From: Fasciola hepatica
Lineage: Eukaryota; Platyhelminthes; Trematoda; Plagiorchiida; Fasciolidae
NCBI GenBank assembly: GCA_948099385.1
Contig: CANUEZ040000069.1
Location: 1,259,501 to 1,323,500 of the forward strand
Length of the DNA stretch: 64,000 nt
Direction of reading: 5' to 3'
Below the pieces are notes generated by a model. The model saw nothing but the letters and a program-made list of their open reading frames with translations, was not told the origin of the DNA and did not search any database. Below, piece after piece: positions 22,101 to 34,577 of this stretch (positions are counted from its first letter, which is position 1; each line of letters begins with the position of its first letter). The position numbers and the translations under genes are program-made.

Positions 22101-22990
22101 GGGCCACTGGCCGAACCCCGGCTGAATCGCCCACGAAATGACAGACACCGCTGGAACAAAGCCTCGTGAGCCACACCGGAACAGTGAATTGCAGCGCCTG
22201 CTCATCAGTTTACATAGGACAGCTGCACCAATCAAATGTAATGTGCGGGTCGGCCAGTGATCTGAAAGAAACTTACCTACGTTTGGTCAACACAAACAAT
22301 TTTTGCGTAGTACTAGATGACTTCACAGTCATGAGTGGTAACAAAATCCTCATGCAGTTGAGGTCCTTATGAGCCACAAAGTGATTAGCTAAAATCCGTC
22401 AGTACGTAAGGACTGCTTCACCTAAAAGCAAGTATGAAGAATCCGCTCTACGCTATATTGGCATCGGACGTGTCTTAACCAGCTATCACGTAAATTGTCC
22501 CCAAGTGACTAAGCTGTGTATATTTTATCTTTCTCCGTAACTTTCGGATGTCAACGAGAGACAATTGAAAAACTTCTAACTTGTGAGGGCGCTTACGTAT
22601 GGCAAACACCCGTCTACCGTACCGTGTCCTATTCTGCGTGCCTCCTCAGGAGTGGGAAAAACAACGTGGAGGTCAACAAATAACATGGCAGCGAGGAATG
22701 AGAAAATATTCAGCAAACTTAGAAAAGTAGGTGCTTCACGTCTTCGTGGTTGAGGTCCAAATGATCCATCAACCAGTTTGCTGGAGACACTGAAGCACAC
22801 GGCAAACAACCGCGAACTGTGGCGATTGTGTTGTCTTTTTCTATCGAATCAGAATGACTGATCGATGCGCGTTTGTACAGTTAGACTGTGTGTTTCATGT
22901 GTTGGTCACTAGGGCATTCATTCCTTTTCCCACCCGTGTAGGTCCAGTCCTTGTCCATCTTGTATATTCGCACTTTCTAATTCAACGTGC
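19190..22990. other. Intervening sequence without recognised element
   Basis: Apart from the open frame at 19890-20609, only short frames on both strands with no motif I know. It could be host intergenic sequence or very old element debris. Confidence 0.5.
19890..20609 (+). CDS. Unrecognised open frame, 239 codons
   Basis: I do not recognise this protein. The frame is open for 239 codons but begins at a TTG; the first in-frame ATG gives about 146 residues (MRSMSSVRKERR...). The N-terminal half is hydrophilic and very basic; around residues 160-195 lies a hydrophobic stretch (SPIVVFYVAMAWSMISWLL) that could span a membrane. The C-terminus, IPRFKKQFKALLEQYLSVG, vaguely resembles the tail of LINE RT proteins (F-K-x2-L-x2-YL). 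The length is somewhat more than expected by chance in a window of this size, which is the main support. It may equally be a chance frame. Confidence 0.2.
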   Translation: MGLTAKYQRYPLYRTNREDASRFTDAWCILYIVAPKQYRYERYTERKTKLNGCAESEPRTRTIGERPKAKVLQNGVDGNLGKVSSVKLRQPENTMRSMSSVRKERRENRSKVVSRKQSFSQKDRGHYIFNSGFLCFMIFSESFYHQSHNSTFHLRLFCRILLSLIFRCASPIVVFYVAMAWSMISWLLVFIHSLFLSRSSDLAISHSNRIHIPIPRFKKQFKALLEQYLSVGPHLALIY

Positions 22991-23044
22991 GATATGGTAA
23001 GAAAGGCAGTGGTCAGTGGGGCACCCTACTGTTTAAAGCTGTGC

Positions 23045-25185
<2,141 letters not shown>

Positions 25186-25188
25186 ATA

Positions 25189-25480
25189 TCAGAGGTTTGA
25201 GGACGATTTCAGTAGCTCTGCTTTGAGCCTGGTCTGTTGAGTCGAAGTCGACCTCGCCACTATACACTTTAATCGAACACTCTTTCTTATTCTTACCATC
25301 ACCGTGCTTAGGAGGACATCGATTTCGGCATCAGAGTCTTTCATAACTCTCAGAGGCAATCCATCATTGTCTACGTGGCTCTTCACGAGGATGACAAAAC
25401 CAGCGCGTCGACGCTACCTCTCTCTGAGGATCCGATTTCGTCTAAGCTGTAGTGTCGGTGCCTGCCCCCTCGTGCAACGT
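25189..25480 (-). pseudogene. BEL/Pao integrase C-terminal tail
   Basis: On the minus strand the segment reads PTLQLRRNRILRER then AGFVILVKSHVDNDGLPLRV and VMKDSDAEIDVLL, which aligns with the VGD-x-V...W-P-x-G-x-V...V tail after BEL/Pao integrases. It marks the likely end of pol; the LTR should follow at lower coordinates but was not found. Confidence 0.55.
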
Positions 25481-25899
25481 TTCCAGAAAGCCTGCTCCAG
25501 GTGGTTCACTTCCTTCCGCCCTATTATATATGTGACGATCGGTTGCAAAAAATCCTCCAAAGACACTTTAACTTCGTGTTTCGTGATTATACTCTCTCAC
25601 ATACCCTATTTGCATGTTTCCGTACACTTCGTTTCAATGGACCAATCTTTGTTTATTTGCGTTCAACTCGCTACATTATCACATTCCATCTTGGACCTGC
25701 TTGACGCACGTGCTTGTCTATCGCAAGCCGTAAACCTGGTTCTCCTTTTCTGAGTCTGTGATCGCATAATTGAGGTTTGTATATGATTTTTGTTATTGCT
25801 CATTTATTATTTCAGTACAATAGAATTACCTGACCAATCGTGTTTTGGTTTTTGGATTCTTTCGAGTTAGGATACGTGGGCTACGTGACCCAAAGTGCG

Positions 25900-26640
25900 T
25901 CACAACATACATTCCACGTACGTTTTTCTGAGTGCCTGGTACATTTGACCGCAATAACAGCAGATCATTGGGAGTGAGCCGGTTTGCCTTATTGATCCGG
26001 GAAAATCGGCACTAAGGGTCGATTGTTCAATATTCGTCCCACTACAAATAGTGTATTTTTCAATATCTCGTCATCGGGGGTTTGCTCTGAGGCGGCGGCC
26101 TCGAGTATTTTCTCCCTCGATTGTGTGAGGCTTTACCAAACGCCACTGCGATGAGTGGCGCGGGGTGGATTGAAGTGCCGCTCTATTCCTTTTGTCACGG
26201 TTTTGTCTCGTATTCCAGGATGGTCCAGGAGGTATCACCCTTTCTCTGACTGCTTGTATGCTCCAACTAAATTTGAGCCATTGTCTGAGTATGTGCTTCT
26301 GTGAAAGCCTGGTCTCGCGACAAACTTTTGGAAGACCCGTAGGAATGAATCGATGGCATGTTGTGTACTACTTCGAGGTCATAAGCTCTGAATTGTAAAC
26401 ATGTTATCAGGCAGCCATACTTCTTTTGCATGCTTCTTTGTTGTCGTTCGAGTAACGGACTGAAATAATCGACCCAGATTTTGCAAATGGGCTCCACCCC
26501 GGTTTGACTCTCGTAGCTGGAAGGGGGCAACGGTTGTTGGCCTGCTATATCGTGCAATTAAAAATGACTCACTTGGCTGTCGATGGTCCCTTGATCGCAC
26601 AAAATCGTTGAGAAATACTATCCGAAACGTGATTCAAACC
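25900..26640 (-). pseudogene. BEL/Pao integrase core
   Basis: The start of the core reads ICKIWVDYFSPLLERQ (first catalytic Asp) and KKYGCLITCLQFRAYDLEVV near 26500-26370. Then come FLRVFQKFVARPGF and YSDNGSNLVGAYKQ near 26330-26250 (second Asp). Further down, HPAPLIAVAFGKASHNRGRK and, near 25970, LTPNDLLLLRSNVPGTQKN match the rest of the core and the segment after it. The Glu box is degraded. Several frameshifts. Sequence between 26640 and 27190 should be the zinc-binding part but is not recognisable. Confidence 0.8.
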
Positions 26641-27189
26641 TGCATGTCCTTCTTCTCGATGTTCATAATTTATCAAATCTCTCGGGACTTGATGGTTACC
26701 AGGAATAATTATTGGTATGTTTTGTTTCGTACTCAAGATTTGAATTCGTCGACCGCCCTTCGGCTCTCAGTAGCCCGTTAGCTCGCATTGATTTCAACCT
26801 TCGGATGCTCCTGAGTATCAGCCTGCTTCTCTTTGTGTTGTTGTCCATTCTGTATAGCTCACGGGTCTCGAACGGAAAGGAGTGTAGTTGAAGCGGACCC
26901 TGAACACTGATTTTGGCTCCGTTCGACTTGTCTTGCAGTAATTATCTCACATTGTACCCGTGTTTTTGGTCGCGCGCCTTACGCAATTTAAACGGGTTCT
27001 TACGTATTGTCCGCCAGACCACGGCTTCCAGAATTCTTATCCAGTTGAGAAAAGGCACAGTTTTTCTATTAGGCTTCCGGTCTCCGTGGATTTCGTGGCC
27101 AGTGTTAGTTGTTTCATCTCAATATCATCATCTTCAGTCTTGGGCGTTGGTGCGTATGTAATGCAGCATGGTGGTGGAGTTTGATTCTT

Positions 27190-27605
27190 AGTCTGTCTGA
27201 TCAATACACTTCCTAATCAACATGGCGGCTCCCACCGACAGTAATACTGAAAGCACTTTTAGCCCCGGAATGGATACAGTCTTCAGCGGAGCTACTCTCA
27301 CCTTTGCGAATACTGACTGATTGTGCCGCCCACCACTTTCATCTGCTCAGCAGCTATAAGCCACTAAGCCATAGCCCACTCCTGACGCATCTGAAAACAA
27401 GTAGAGTTGGGCATCGCGTGTGAACTTGATTCCTGTCAAGTACCTTGGTATCTTGATCCTTCAGGTTGATCTAGGCTGTGTAACCAATCATTCCATCATT
27501 TGTCGTCGTCCCGGGGAGATTCGTCCCAACCCGTCCATCTTTGACACACTGATTGCAGAGGTTTCTCTGGGTTCACGACCGGGCGATAGAGTAGGCACAA
27601 CCTCG
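27190..27605 (-). pseudogene. BEL/Pao RT end and RNase H
   Basis: On the minus strand, NPEKPLQSVCQRWTGWDES near 27570-27515 matches the segment after RT, followed by AQLYLFSDASGVGYGLVAY near 27415-27360 with the RNase H DAS box, and KVRVAPLKTVSIPGL near 27300-27250 with the second conserved block. RNase H degrades the RNA strand during reverse transcription. Stops and shifts are frequent. It is the continuation of the element cut at 34578. Confidence 0.8.
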
Positions 27606-27647
27606 GATTTGCATTAATTATTGCTGCCCCTGCTCTTTTTATATAAC

Positions 27648-27715
27648 AGTGATAACTAGTTATGACATTGCTTTGTGTTGTTTTATTACATCGGTGCGTA
27701 TTCTATGTGATCTCC
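27648..27715 (+). repeat. LTR-like segment, left
   Basis: Aligns with 34506-34575: shared stretches include TGACATT, TGTGTTGTTTTA and ATTCTA in the same order and spacing. It follows within about 45 bases of the last recognisable BEL sequence. Interpreted as part of the 5' LTR of the Gypsy element. Confidence 0.65.
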
Positions 27716-27944
27716 TTCCAGAGTAGCGGCAGCAGGTAAAACTAGCTACCTTGGAGCTACACGAACATCTATCGAGGGGCAAAAATGGCCCCGTTAATCG
27801 GGATTTTCGAGTCCTGAAGCTGAGGGCTGCGTCTGCATTTAAAGCCCCTTGGTCCTATCAGCATCACGTGTGAATCCAGCTGTCAAACCGTAAGTTCACA
27901 ATGTGTTTCGGGAGGTGTTAGTTGAAAGGCACGACACAGCTTCC

Positions 27945-28640
27945 GGCGGGCGACCATACTGCTGTCCAACGCTCATAGCCTACTGAACAAACGAGGTGAG
28001 TTGGAGCCTCCTGTAGCACAAGACCCCTCACAGTCGTTGCTCTTGTCAAAAGGTGGCTGTACTGTGATGCTTCGGATTCTGAGATGTGACTACCAGGATA
28101 CTGAATTTTTCAGGTGGACGGGAGTGGTGTGAGACAAAGTGGCGGTTTTGCCCTGTGTAAGCAGTCCGACATACCTGCTTACCAGTTGCATATTTTTGCT
28201 GATCCCGAAGGGTTCTTGGAAATCATGTGGAGCAAGGTTCGATTAACACCTAGTGGCCATGTAGCAATGGGGCTTGTGTACAGGTCATCTGGCGCAGACT
28301 CCACAGTTATTTGTGACGAACTACGGCGTGGGGCCATGATGGGCACCGCATAATCCTTGGGGACTTCAATGTGCCTCATTTCGACTGAGATAGGGGCTGT
28401 TACCAACCATCCGCAGATCCACTCAAATGTACTTTCCTCACGGTCCTTAAGGACTTGACCCTATACCAGCACGTACGAGAGTGAACACGGCTTCAGAGTC
28501 CTCAATAATCCATCCTGGACCTTGCGATATCCTCGAGCCAGTCAGATGTTGAAGAAACTTGATACCTCCCGCCAATGGGTTCCACTGACCTCTCTGTCCT
28601 CTCAATCTCTTGGTGGCGTGGTGTTTCTCATTTTGGCAAA
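27945..28640 (+). pseudogene. LINE endonuclease (family A, copy 2)
   Basis: Blocks in order: LLSNAHSLLNKRGELE near 27960-28010, KRWLYCDASDSEM (TETWL region, catalytic Glu not preserved), LHIFADPEGFLEIMWSKVRL and VAMGLVYRSSGADST in the frame 28114-28353, then ILGDFNVPHFD near 28352-28388 with an intact GDFN box. The last box reads STDLSVLS near 28575-28600 where SDH is expected, so the catalytic His is lost. Stops separate the parts. Confidence 0.8.
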
Positions 28641-28918
28641 CCTCATGCGGGATGTAACATATGGCGAATAAACTTTGATGAGATGCAAGCAGCAGTGTGA
28701 TCGGTGGTGTGGACTGTCGCAGCGCCGGTTAGTGTAGGATTCTCCTGGTCCACTTCACAGGAAGGAGTCATTAGACTGATACGTTCGTTCGCGCCTCCCA
28801 TTCATTCTCGCAGGCATTGCTAGGGTCCTCCAGGGTTTGATCGTGATCTGTTTAGTGCTGTCCGCAGGAGGAACTGAGCACGGCATCGATATCGGTACAC
28901 GGGAGATGGGTACGAGCG

Positions 28919-30345
28919 GTGCAGGGCCATCCGAAAAGGGGTTCGTCCATGAAAATGGAAAGGAGAAATTGTTTTGAAAATCTGCTTGCTAAAGACTCCG
29001 TCACTGCATCCAAACGGCTTTATGCATATTTGACACGTAGAACCGGCGTCAACACGGTTAGCCCACCTTTCGTCTACTGGGAAACATTTGCCAAAGCGGA
29101 CGTTTCAAAAGCAGAGTTCTTTGCGCGTCATTTCTCATCCGAGTACGCGACGGAGTCAACACCATCGTCGTCACTGTCCTATACGGATGTTTTGCTCATG
29201 CTCTGGCCCGCCTATACAGATGAAGTCGCCAAGGAACTGAAGAAACTGGAAGTGCACCAGTCGCCTTTACCAGATGGCATCCATCCAGCAGTACTACGTG
29301 CACTGGCCAACGAACTCACATCACCTTCGGCCGATCTGTTTTACTATAGCTACTCACGGGTACTACGCTTGGCGAATGTAAGACCGCAATAATCTGTCCA
29401 GTGCTCGCGGAAGGTAGCCACAGACCATCGCCGGGTGAGCCTTACCTGCTTTTCCGGAAAGGTGATGGAACAGCTCTTGTCGGGGCGAATCCGGGAGCAC
29501 CTCGAATCACGCAGGTATTTGTGTCTCCCCCAGCATGGCGTCCGTTCAGCGAGGTCGTGTATCTCTAACTTGCTGTTGGCACGAGAAAGATGGGCTGAGG
29601 CTATGGAGGGCGGCTGCAGCACGGATATGGTCTTCGCCGATTTCAGCAAGGCCATTGACGAAGAGCTTCACGACCGACTGTTGAAAAAACCAGGGCATCT
29701 GGTTTCCAGAGTCCGACGCTTGACTGGATTGCTGATTTCCTGAAAGGAAGGACGTTTTCAGTCAGAGCCGCCTAGTCGAAGTCAAGCTGGCGTGCTGCAA
29801 AAAGAGTGGTTCCTAAGGGATTGGTTGTTGGATCGGTACTGTTTCTGGCCTGCATAAAAGACGTGCCACCAGTTTTTCAGTCACCTTGTCTTGTTTACGC
29901 AGATGATTATTAACTTTGGAGGTTCGCGAAATCAGGTGTGGACAGACAGGTTCTGCCAAGGGATCTAGATGCGCTAGAACGTTAGTCTGACGTCTAGGCA
30001 CTACCAGTGAATGTATCCAAAAGCCCGTCGGGAGAAGTGTATCGGAGGCAGGGTATCGCATCGGGAACAAAATACTACCATGATAGTTGTGCGAATGAGA
30101 CCTCGGGGCCATATTATCTTTGCCACCGAAAACTCAAGGTCATGCGGATAAGGTCTCTGCCTCTCCCGGAGCCATTCTTGGTGCCATAAATCGATCATTG
30201 GGCCTGCTGAAGCCCGAATCTTTCCAATTATTGCAAGCTTCCCATGTTCGTCCGAGACATGAATACGGAAGTCCTGCAACCTACCCCTGAACTATCGACT
30301 AGACGGTGAAATTGGAGAAAGTGCAAAAGGTTATCAGGATAATCG
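28919..30345 (+). pseudogene. LINE reverse transcriptase (family A, copy 2)
   Basis: The frame 28919-29392 carries the linker (KRLYAYLTRRTG, SPLPDGIHPAVLRALA); 29435-29743 carries SLTCFSGKVMEQLL, LPQHGVRSARSCISNLLL and DMVFADFSKAIDEE. Further on GSVLFLACIKDVPPVF and LVYADDY appear near 29830-29910, so the catalytic YADD box is intact in this copy, directly followed by a stop. The tail includes LGAINRSLGLLKPESFQLL near 30180-30235 and SHVRPRHEYGSPATY near 30240-30285. Several frameshifts and stops; inactive. Confidence 0.85.
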
Positions 30346-30519
30346 TTACTTGAAAGGTAGCCTTTCTTTGAAAGCATTTTGTTTTGATTCCTGACCTAGA
30401 ACTGAAAGGTCGTAGCTTTGTTATCTTAGTTGGCAGAGAAATGTTGTTGTATTAATTACTACTTTCTTCGCCATAGTACTGGTTCTAGAGCGCAAGTGTC
30501 GATCATAACATCTTGGTTC

Positions 30520-31330
30520 GCGGTCAGTTCCAGTCGTGGAAGTTTGTGATTAGGAGGTATGGCATGTTCACAGCAGTGCCCGGGAGGTTGAGGATTATAT
30601 CGGGTACTTCGAAGTATGATGTTTGACCCATATATTCTTGGATTCTGAGAAGGCTGCGCATTTCTTAACATCTTTGAAAAGGATGCATATTCCTTCGTGA
30701 AGAATCTGGCCTTTTCGAATTTCCCAGTGTCCTTGCTCTACGAATCCTTGAAGGCATTGCTTCTGCGGCATTTTTAACACCTGAACTGCTAGGCTGCTGA
30801 ACCGGCGAAATTTCACTGATTGATGCGAGGCACCAGTCAGTCAATACGGGATTTTGTGTTGCAGTTGCACACACATGCCTCCAAAAGCAATTTCGGTGAT
30901 CAACTCGAGGTGCAATTACGAGACGGATTGACTGCTGGCATAAACTGGCCCCAGTTGCAAAGAAGACTTCTTCTCCTCAACTAACGAACTTTCCAACCCG
31001 CCAAACTCCGTTGTGAACAACATTATGACGTTCGTGGTGCTGGTTATAACGAGACCCCAGTTTTATTCAGCGCGAACAATCAGAAGTCCTCTTCAAATCC
31101 GCCACGGAGAAAAGTGAAGCCTATTCTTCCAGGCAGTCAGTTCGGCCAAAATTCTCATTCCCGACTAGTTCAATCAAGCAAGCCGTGGAATGCTTGCGAT
31201 TCTTGTGCTCAGAAACAATTTCGATTGACTTGCCGATTTCGTAATGCGATTTGCAACAATTGTGATAAGGTGGGTCATATTCAGTTCGTATTTAGAAGTA
31301 AAAAGACATGCTTCACTGCTCCTCCGTCCG
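30520..31330 (+). pseudogene. Gypsy gag with damaged CCHC knuckle
   Basis: Across frames the plus strand reads AAHFLTSLKRM near 30655-30690, KNLAFSNFPVSLLYESLKAL near 30705-30765, IRDFVLQLHTHASKSNFGDQ near 30850-30905 and LEVQLRDGLTAGINW near 30910-30955. The frame from 31114 has two knuckle-like parts: CDSCAQKQFRLTC and CNNCDKVGHIQFVF. In the second, the final Cys of the CCHC pattern is Phe, so that knuckle is broken. Gag forms the particle and packages RNA in intact elements. Frameshifts and stops are present. Confidence 0.8.
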
Positions 31331-31499
31331 AAAACTGTCATTTATCTTCAGACTTTCAGTCTCTGGCTTTATCTGTTGCTAGTTCCGACAACTCTCGTCA
31401 CATTGCCCGTTTGCTTATTGTTATTTATTCTTTTCAACATTCTTTCATTACGAACAATGGCAGAGTCGATTCATTTATTCCTCAGAAGGTTTTTTCAGA

Positions 31500-32553
31500 A
31501 AATGAGTCCTCCTACACAGTTCCAACCTATGTCCATTTCAGTTAAAGGTATCACTGGTTACCCGGTAAACGCGCTTGGTTCACGTGAATCGTTTCTCACC
31601 GATGAACTGCCTAATATCTAAAAGAGTTCTTTTCTTGTAATTGATACGGATGTTTCCAGCATCCGTTTGGATTGCATGAATCATATGCGTGTCTCATTGA
31701 ATTTTCTGTCCGATTCTCAAGAATCGAGTATTCCGGGTTGAATTCTTGATTGTTCTAACGTTTCTGGTGTCACGAAAATAGATCCTGTACATCTCAAAGT
31801 TATCGGCTGTCGTTTTTTACGAAAAGCCGCATTGTTCCTCCCAAACTTCTTGAGCCAGTAAAAAAGGTGTAAGACGATTTGGTTTGTAAGGTAATATTGA
31901 CACCTGTGAGTTCTTCAGCATGAACCACCCCAGTTGTGACGCCCCTAAAACGCGATGGTAAAACTCCGAGTATCTGTTGAGATTACCGTATAATCTTGAA
32001 CAGATTACTGAAACAATCCAGCTGTGCCACTGTCGAACCTGAGGACATTCCCCATCAACTTCACGGTTCCAAATATTTTTCTAAAATTGACCTAAAGGAT
32101 GCGTTTTTGCAGATTTCACTTGACGAGAGGTCCCGTGAGCTAACACCCATTAATATGCCGTTTGATTTTTTAACGGTATAATTTTCTGCTTTTCCCTCTT
32201 AGCGTTTCCCCTGCTATTTTCCAAGACACTATCGACTCTCTGATTTATGATCTAGAAGGTGTTTGTGCTTACCAGGATGACATTATAGTACACACACACA
32301 CACACACCGAATGTGTGCGTGATGACCGCTTGCTCTTGCTGCTGGACGGATTCCTGAAGCGTAATGTAGCCATCAACCCTAATAATTGTGTTTTCTTCAC
32401 TTATGAGTTTACTTGTCTGGGTTATTTGGTTGATGCTCACTGTTTTCGCCATAATCCCGACCGTTTTGTCCCGTTATCCAAAGCGCTCTCTCCTAAAATA
32501 TTTGTTGGATTACATTCTCCATTAGGTTCTCTTTAGTATTACTCTAGACTTAT
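31500..32553 (+). pseudogene. Gypsy protease and reverse transcriptase
   Basis: The protease segment reads VKGITGYPVNALGSRESFLT near 31540-31600; the active-site Asp-Thr of the DTG triad is missing, as if three codons were deleted. RT begins near 31880 (ILTPVSSSA, TTPVVTPLKRDGKTP), continues in 31996-32181 with LHGSKYFSKIDLKDAFLQIS and, after a stop, with PLSVSPAIFQDTIDSL and CAYQDDIIVH near 32205-32300, so the catalytic YQDD is intact. A CA repeat follows it. The RT tail FTYEFTCLGYLVDAH leads to GLHSPLGSL and the 201-bp insertion. Inactive. Confidence 0.85.
32290..32307. repeat. (AC)9 microsatellite inside RT
   Basis: Nine AC units directly after the codons for QDDIIV. They translate as alternating His and Thr and replace the residues usually found there. 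Confidence 0.95.
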
Positions 32554-32554
32554 T

Positions 32555-32755
32555 GTGATAATTAGAACCGAACTAGAGTAGTCGTACTATTCGCAATGTA
32601 CGCAGTATAGCTCCCGCCCGAACTACGCGCAATTGAAGATCAGATACACCGCCTGGACAGGCTCACACTGGGACTTGTATTCTGCGTAATTGTAATGTAC
32701 ATAAACATGCAGATGCAATAAAACAACAAGTACTCTCATAACCAGTCAGCACACA
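32555..32755. mobile_element. 201-bp LTR-like insertion with TATT duplication
   Basis: The Gypsy frame is cut between YYSRLI and IPNFATKTAP. Removing 32555-32755 plus one copy of the flanking TATT (32551-32554 and 32756-32759) restores continuity. With the neighbouring T the insert starts TGTGATAA and ends GCACACA, i.e. TG...CA borders as in LTRs, and holds AATAAA near 32718. It has no coding potential. A solo LTR or a small non-autonomous LTR-type unit fits best; a 4-base duplication also occurs with some DNA transposons. It shows no similarity I can see to other parts of the window. Confidence 0.7.
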
Positions 32756-33330
32756 TATTCCCAATTTTGCCACCAAAACTGCGCCCTCCTCTCCCAACAG
32801 ACTTTTCAGTGGTCTTCAGTGCATTTACAATGCTAACGTGGTTTATTCCCGTTTTTGCCAACTAATGCTGTACTTCGTACATTTTGTCCTCAAGCATTTT
32901 CGACGGTTATTACAAACGCTTCTCCTACCGGCACTGGCTCCGTGTTAAAACAAGAGCGTCATCCAGTTGTGTGCACTTCTCGCCAACTCAGTGCCGCTGA
33001 ACGTGGATATTCACAAACGCAGAGTGAGGCATTTGGTTGTTTATTGGGCCGTCACTAGCATGCACAAGTACTTGTTCGGTGCTCACTTCACCACTACCAC
33101 TGATCAGGAAGCACTGAAAATTATCCAAAATCCACATCTTCTATTGGCTGAATCCTCGGCAGCCATAGTTCAGCGCTGGAGTGTTGCTTTATCGGCATAC
33201 TCCTACAACATTCAGCATTGCAAAACGCAGTCTTTTCCACATACAGACTACTTGTCTCGCTACGCCATTTTCGAAGAACCTTCGGCTGCCGACTGTTTGC
33301 TTAGGCAGCCACTACCTGCTGGTCGGCCAG
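32756..33330 (+). pseudogene. Gypsy RNase H
   Basis: After the insertion the frame resumes with IPNFATKTAP, then AFSTVITNASPTGTGSVLKQ (expected DAS is NAS, so the first catalytic Asp is lost), HPVVCTSRQLSAAERGYSQT and TSMHKYLFGAHFTTTTDQEA near 33050-33110. The tail includes QRWSVALSAYSYNIQHCKT and HTDYLSRYAIFEE near 33170-33285. RNase H would remove the RNA template. Frames change at least twice. Confidence 0.85.
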
Positions 33331-33439
33331 ATCTAGTTCATGAAACGAAGAACTACAACTATGCCATCATATCTTGTGTTCGACATGGATGGTGAGCAAA
33401 CTTTCGGTGTCGATTCCATGAATTCTGTAAACGACTTGA

Positions 33440-34515
33440 GGAAATTCCGGTGACTTGTGATTGTATCATGTGTTGTAACGACAGAATCATTGTACCTCAG
33501 CCACTGCTGGCTGCAGTTCTGCCAACTTTGTATTCTGAACACCTAAGCGTTGGAAAAATGAAATCTCTTGCCCGTCTCACTTGTTGGTGGCCAGAGTTGA
33601 ACGAGATTTGTACCGTATCGCCAGAAACTCTGGTGACTGTCTACATAAACTTCACACACAACCGTTGAAATGGACGCCGTGACCTATTCCCGCAGAGTCC
33701 TGGCAACATATTCACACTGATTATTGTGGTCCATTTTTAGGCAGGTACTACGCTCTGGTTATCGTTGATTCCTACTCCAGTAGGCTAGAGGTATATTCCA
33801 CTACTTCCCCTAATACTAATTTTACAATTACAACCCTGTGTAAAACTGTGAGACGAGAGTGTGTTCCGTGTGCATTGGTTACCGACAATGGAAGCCATTT
33901 CGCGGTGAAGAAGGTGACTGACTGGTGGAAATCTTTGGGTAGCCACCGTGTGTTAACTCCACCTCGACACCCACAATCCAATGGTGCAGCCGAAAACTTT
34001 GTTCCTACCTTGAAAGGCGCGATTACATCTGTTCGTGTCAGTAAGTTTGACGAACTCGACAGAAGTGCTGACAATTTTCTAATGCAGTACAATGACTCCG
34101 AACATTCAACGACATGAGAGCCCAGCCAAGCTATTTAATAATAGAGTATTGCGTACACACTTTCTCGGTTTGGAACCAGCTGACCTCACTTATCGTCGTG
34201 GAAATGAACTAAAACCTTCTCGCGGTATTGCTCTCATTCAAATGGATAAAAGATTGTGTAAGATTCTTGATTTGGATGATGGTTCTGTACATTGTAGGCA
34301 TTTAAATCAAATTGCTTTTATCATGCTTATTTCTGAAGCTACTTCAGAATGTCCTTATTCCGATGTTTCTGAGCCTATTTCAGAAAGGAACAATTACAGT
34401 GTACCTGATCCCAATACAGCAGTACAAGTTCGGAGATCAGAAAGATTGCTGCATAAAGAACTGGTGAGACACAGAAGACCGGGACTTCATTTAAGCTGTG
34501 GTGGATGTGACGACT
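33440..34515 (+). pseudogene. Gypsy integrase
   Basis: The zinc part has CCNDRIIVPQPLLAAVLPTL, SEHLSVGKMKSLARLTCWWP near 33465-33600, but its second Cys pair is lost. The core has HTDYCGPFLGRYYALVIVD near 33712-33770, CALVTDNGSHFAVKKVTDWW near 33865-33930 and QSNGAAENFVPTLKGAI near 33975-34025: all three acidic residues are present, though in more than one frame. The C-terminal tail (34092-34520) has SPAKLFNNRVLRTHF, FRGNE-like YRRGNELKPSRGIAL, and DLDDGSVHCRHLNQIAF. The pol frame ends at 34520 inside the LTR-like segment. Confidence 0.9.
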
Positions 34516-34575
34516 GGTAATGACATTCCGTTGTGTTGTTTTAATACATGCTCGTATATATTCTACTCTAATTGC
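34506..34575 (+). repeat. LTR-like segment, right (truncated)
   Basis: Starts with TGTGACGACTGGTAATGAC after the end of the Gypsy pol frame and runs into the BEL RT at about 34577. At only about 70 bases it is shorter than a usual LTR, which suggests truncation at the junction. Confidence 0.65.
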
Positions 34576-34577
34576 AG

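Larger units (their letters stand above)
27900..30345 (+). mobile_element. CR1-like LINE, family A, copy 2 (nested in Gypsy)
   Basis: Plus-strand copy of the family at 9.3-13.2 kb, covering the endonuclease and most of RT. No ORF1 was found upstream, so it is 5'-truncated as is usual for LINEs. It lies between the left LTR-like segment and gag of the Gypsy element. The C-terminal domain ends at about KLEKVQKVIRIIV near 30345 and the 3' end is not defined. Confidence 0.85.
27648..34577 (+). mobile_element. Gypsy LTR retrotransposon inserted in BEL/Pao
   Basis: Plus strand, opposite to the BEL element it interrupts. Matching LTR-like segments border it (27648-27715 and 34506-34575). Inside, a family A LINE occupies 27.9-30.35 kb, followed by gag (about 30.52-31.33 kb), protease and RT (31.5-32.55 kb), a 201-bp insertion, RNase H (32.76-33.3 kb) and integrase (33.44-34.5 kb). 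All three integrase acidic residues survive, but the protease lost its Asp-Thr and the frames are broken. The right LTR copy seems truncated, so exact borders and target duplication cannot be given. Confidence 0.85.

Noticed and set aside
30459..30874. Minus-strand frames in the gag region of the Gypsy element
   Set aside because: The plus strand reads as gag across frames in the same interval, so these are shadows.
27648..34577. Reading the LINE at 27.9-30.3 kb and the Gypsy gag-pol as one composite element
   Set aside because: LINE and LTR pol domains are unrelated machineries, and the LINE family has a separate copy at 9.3-13.2 kb; nesting explains the arrangement better.
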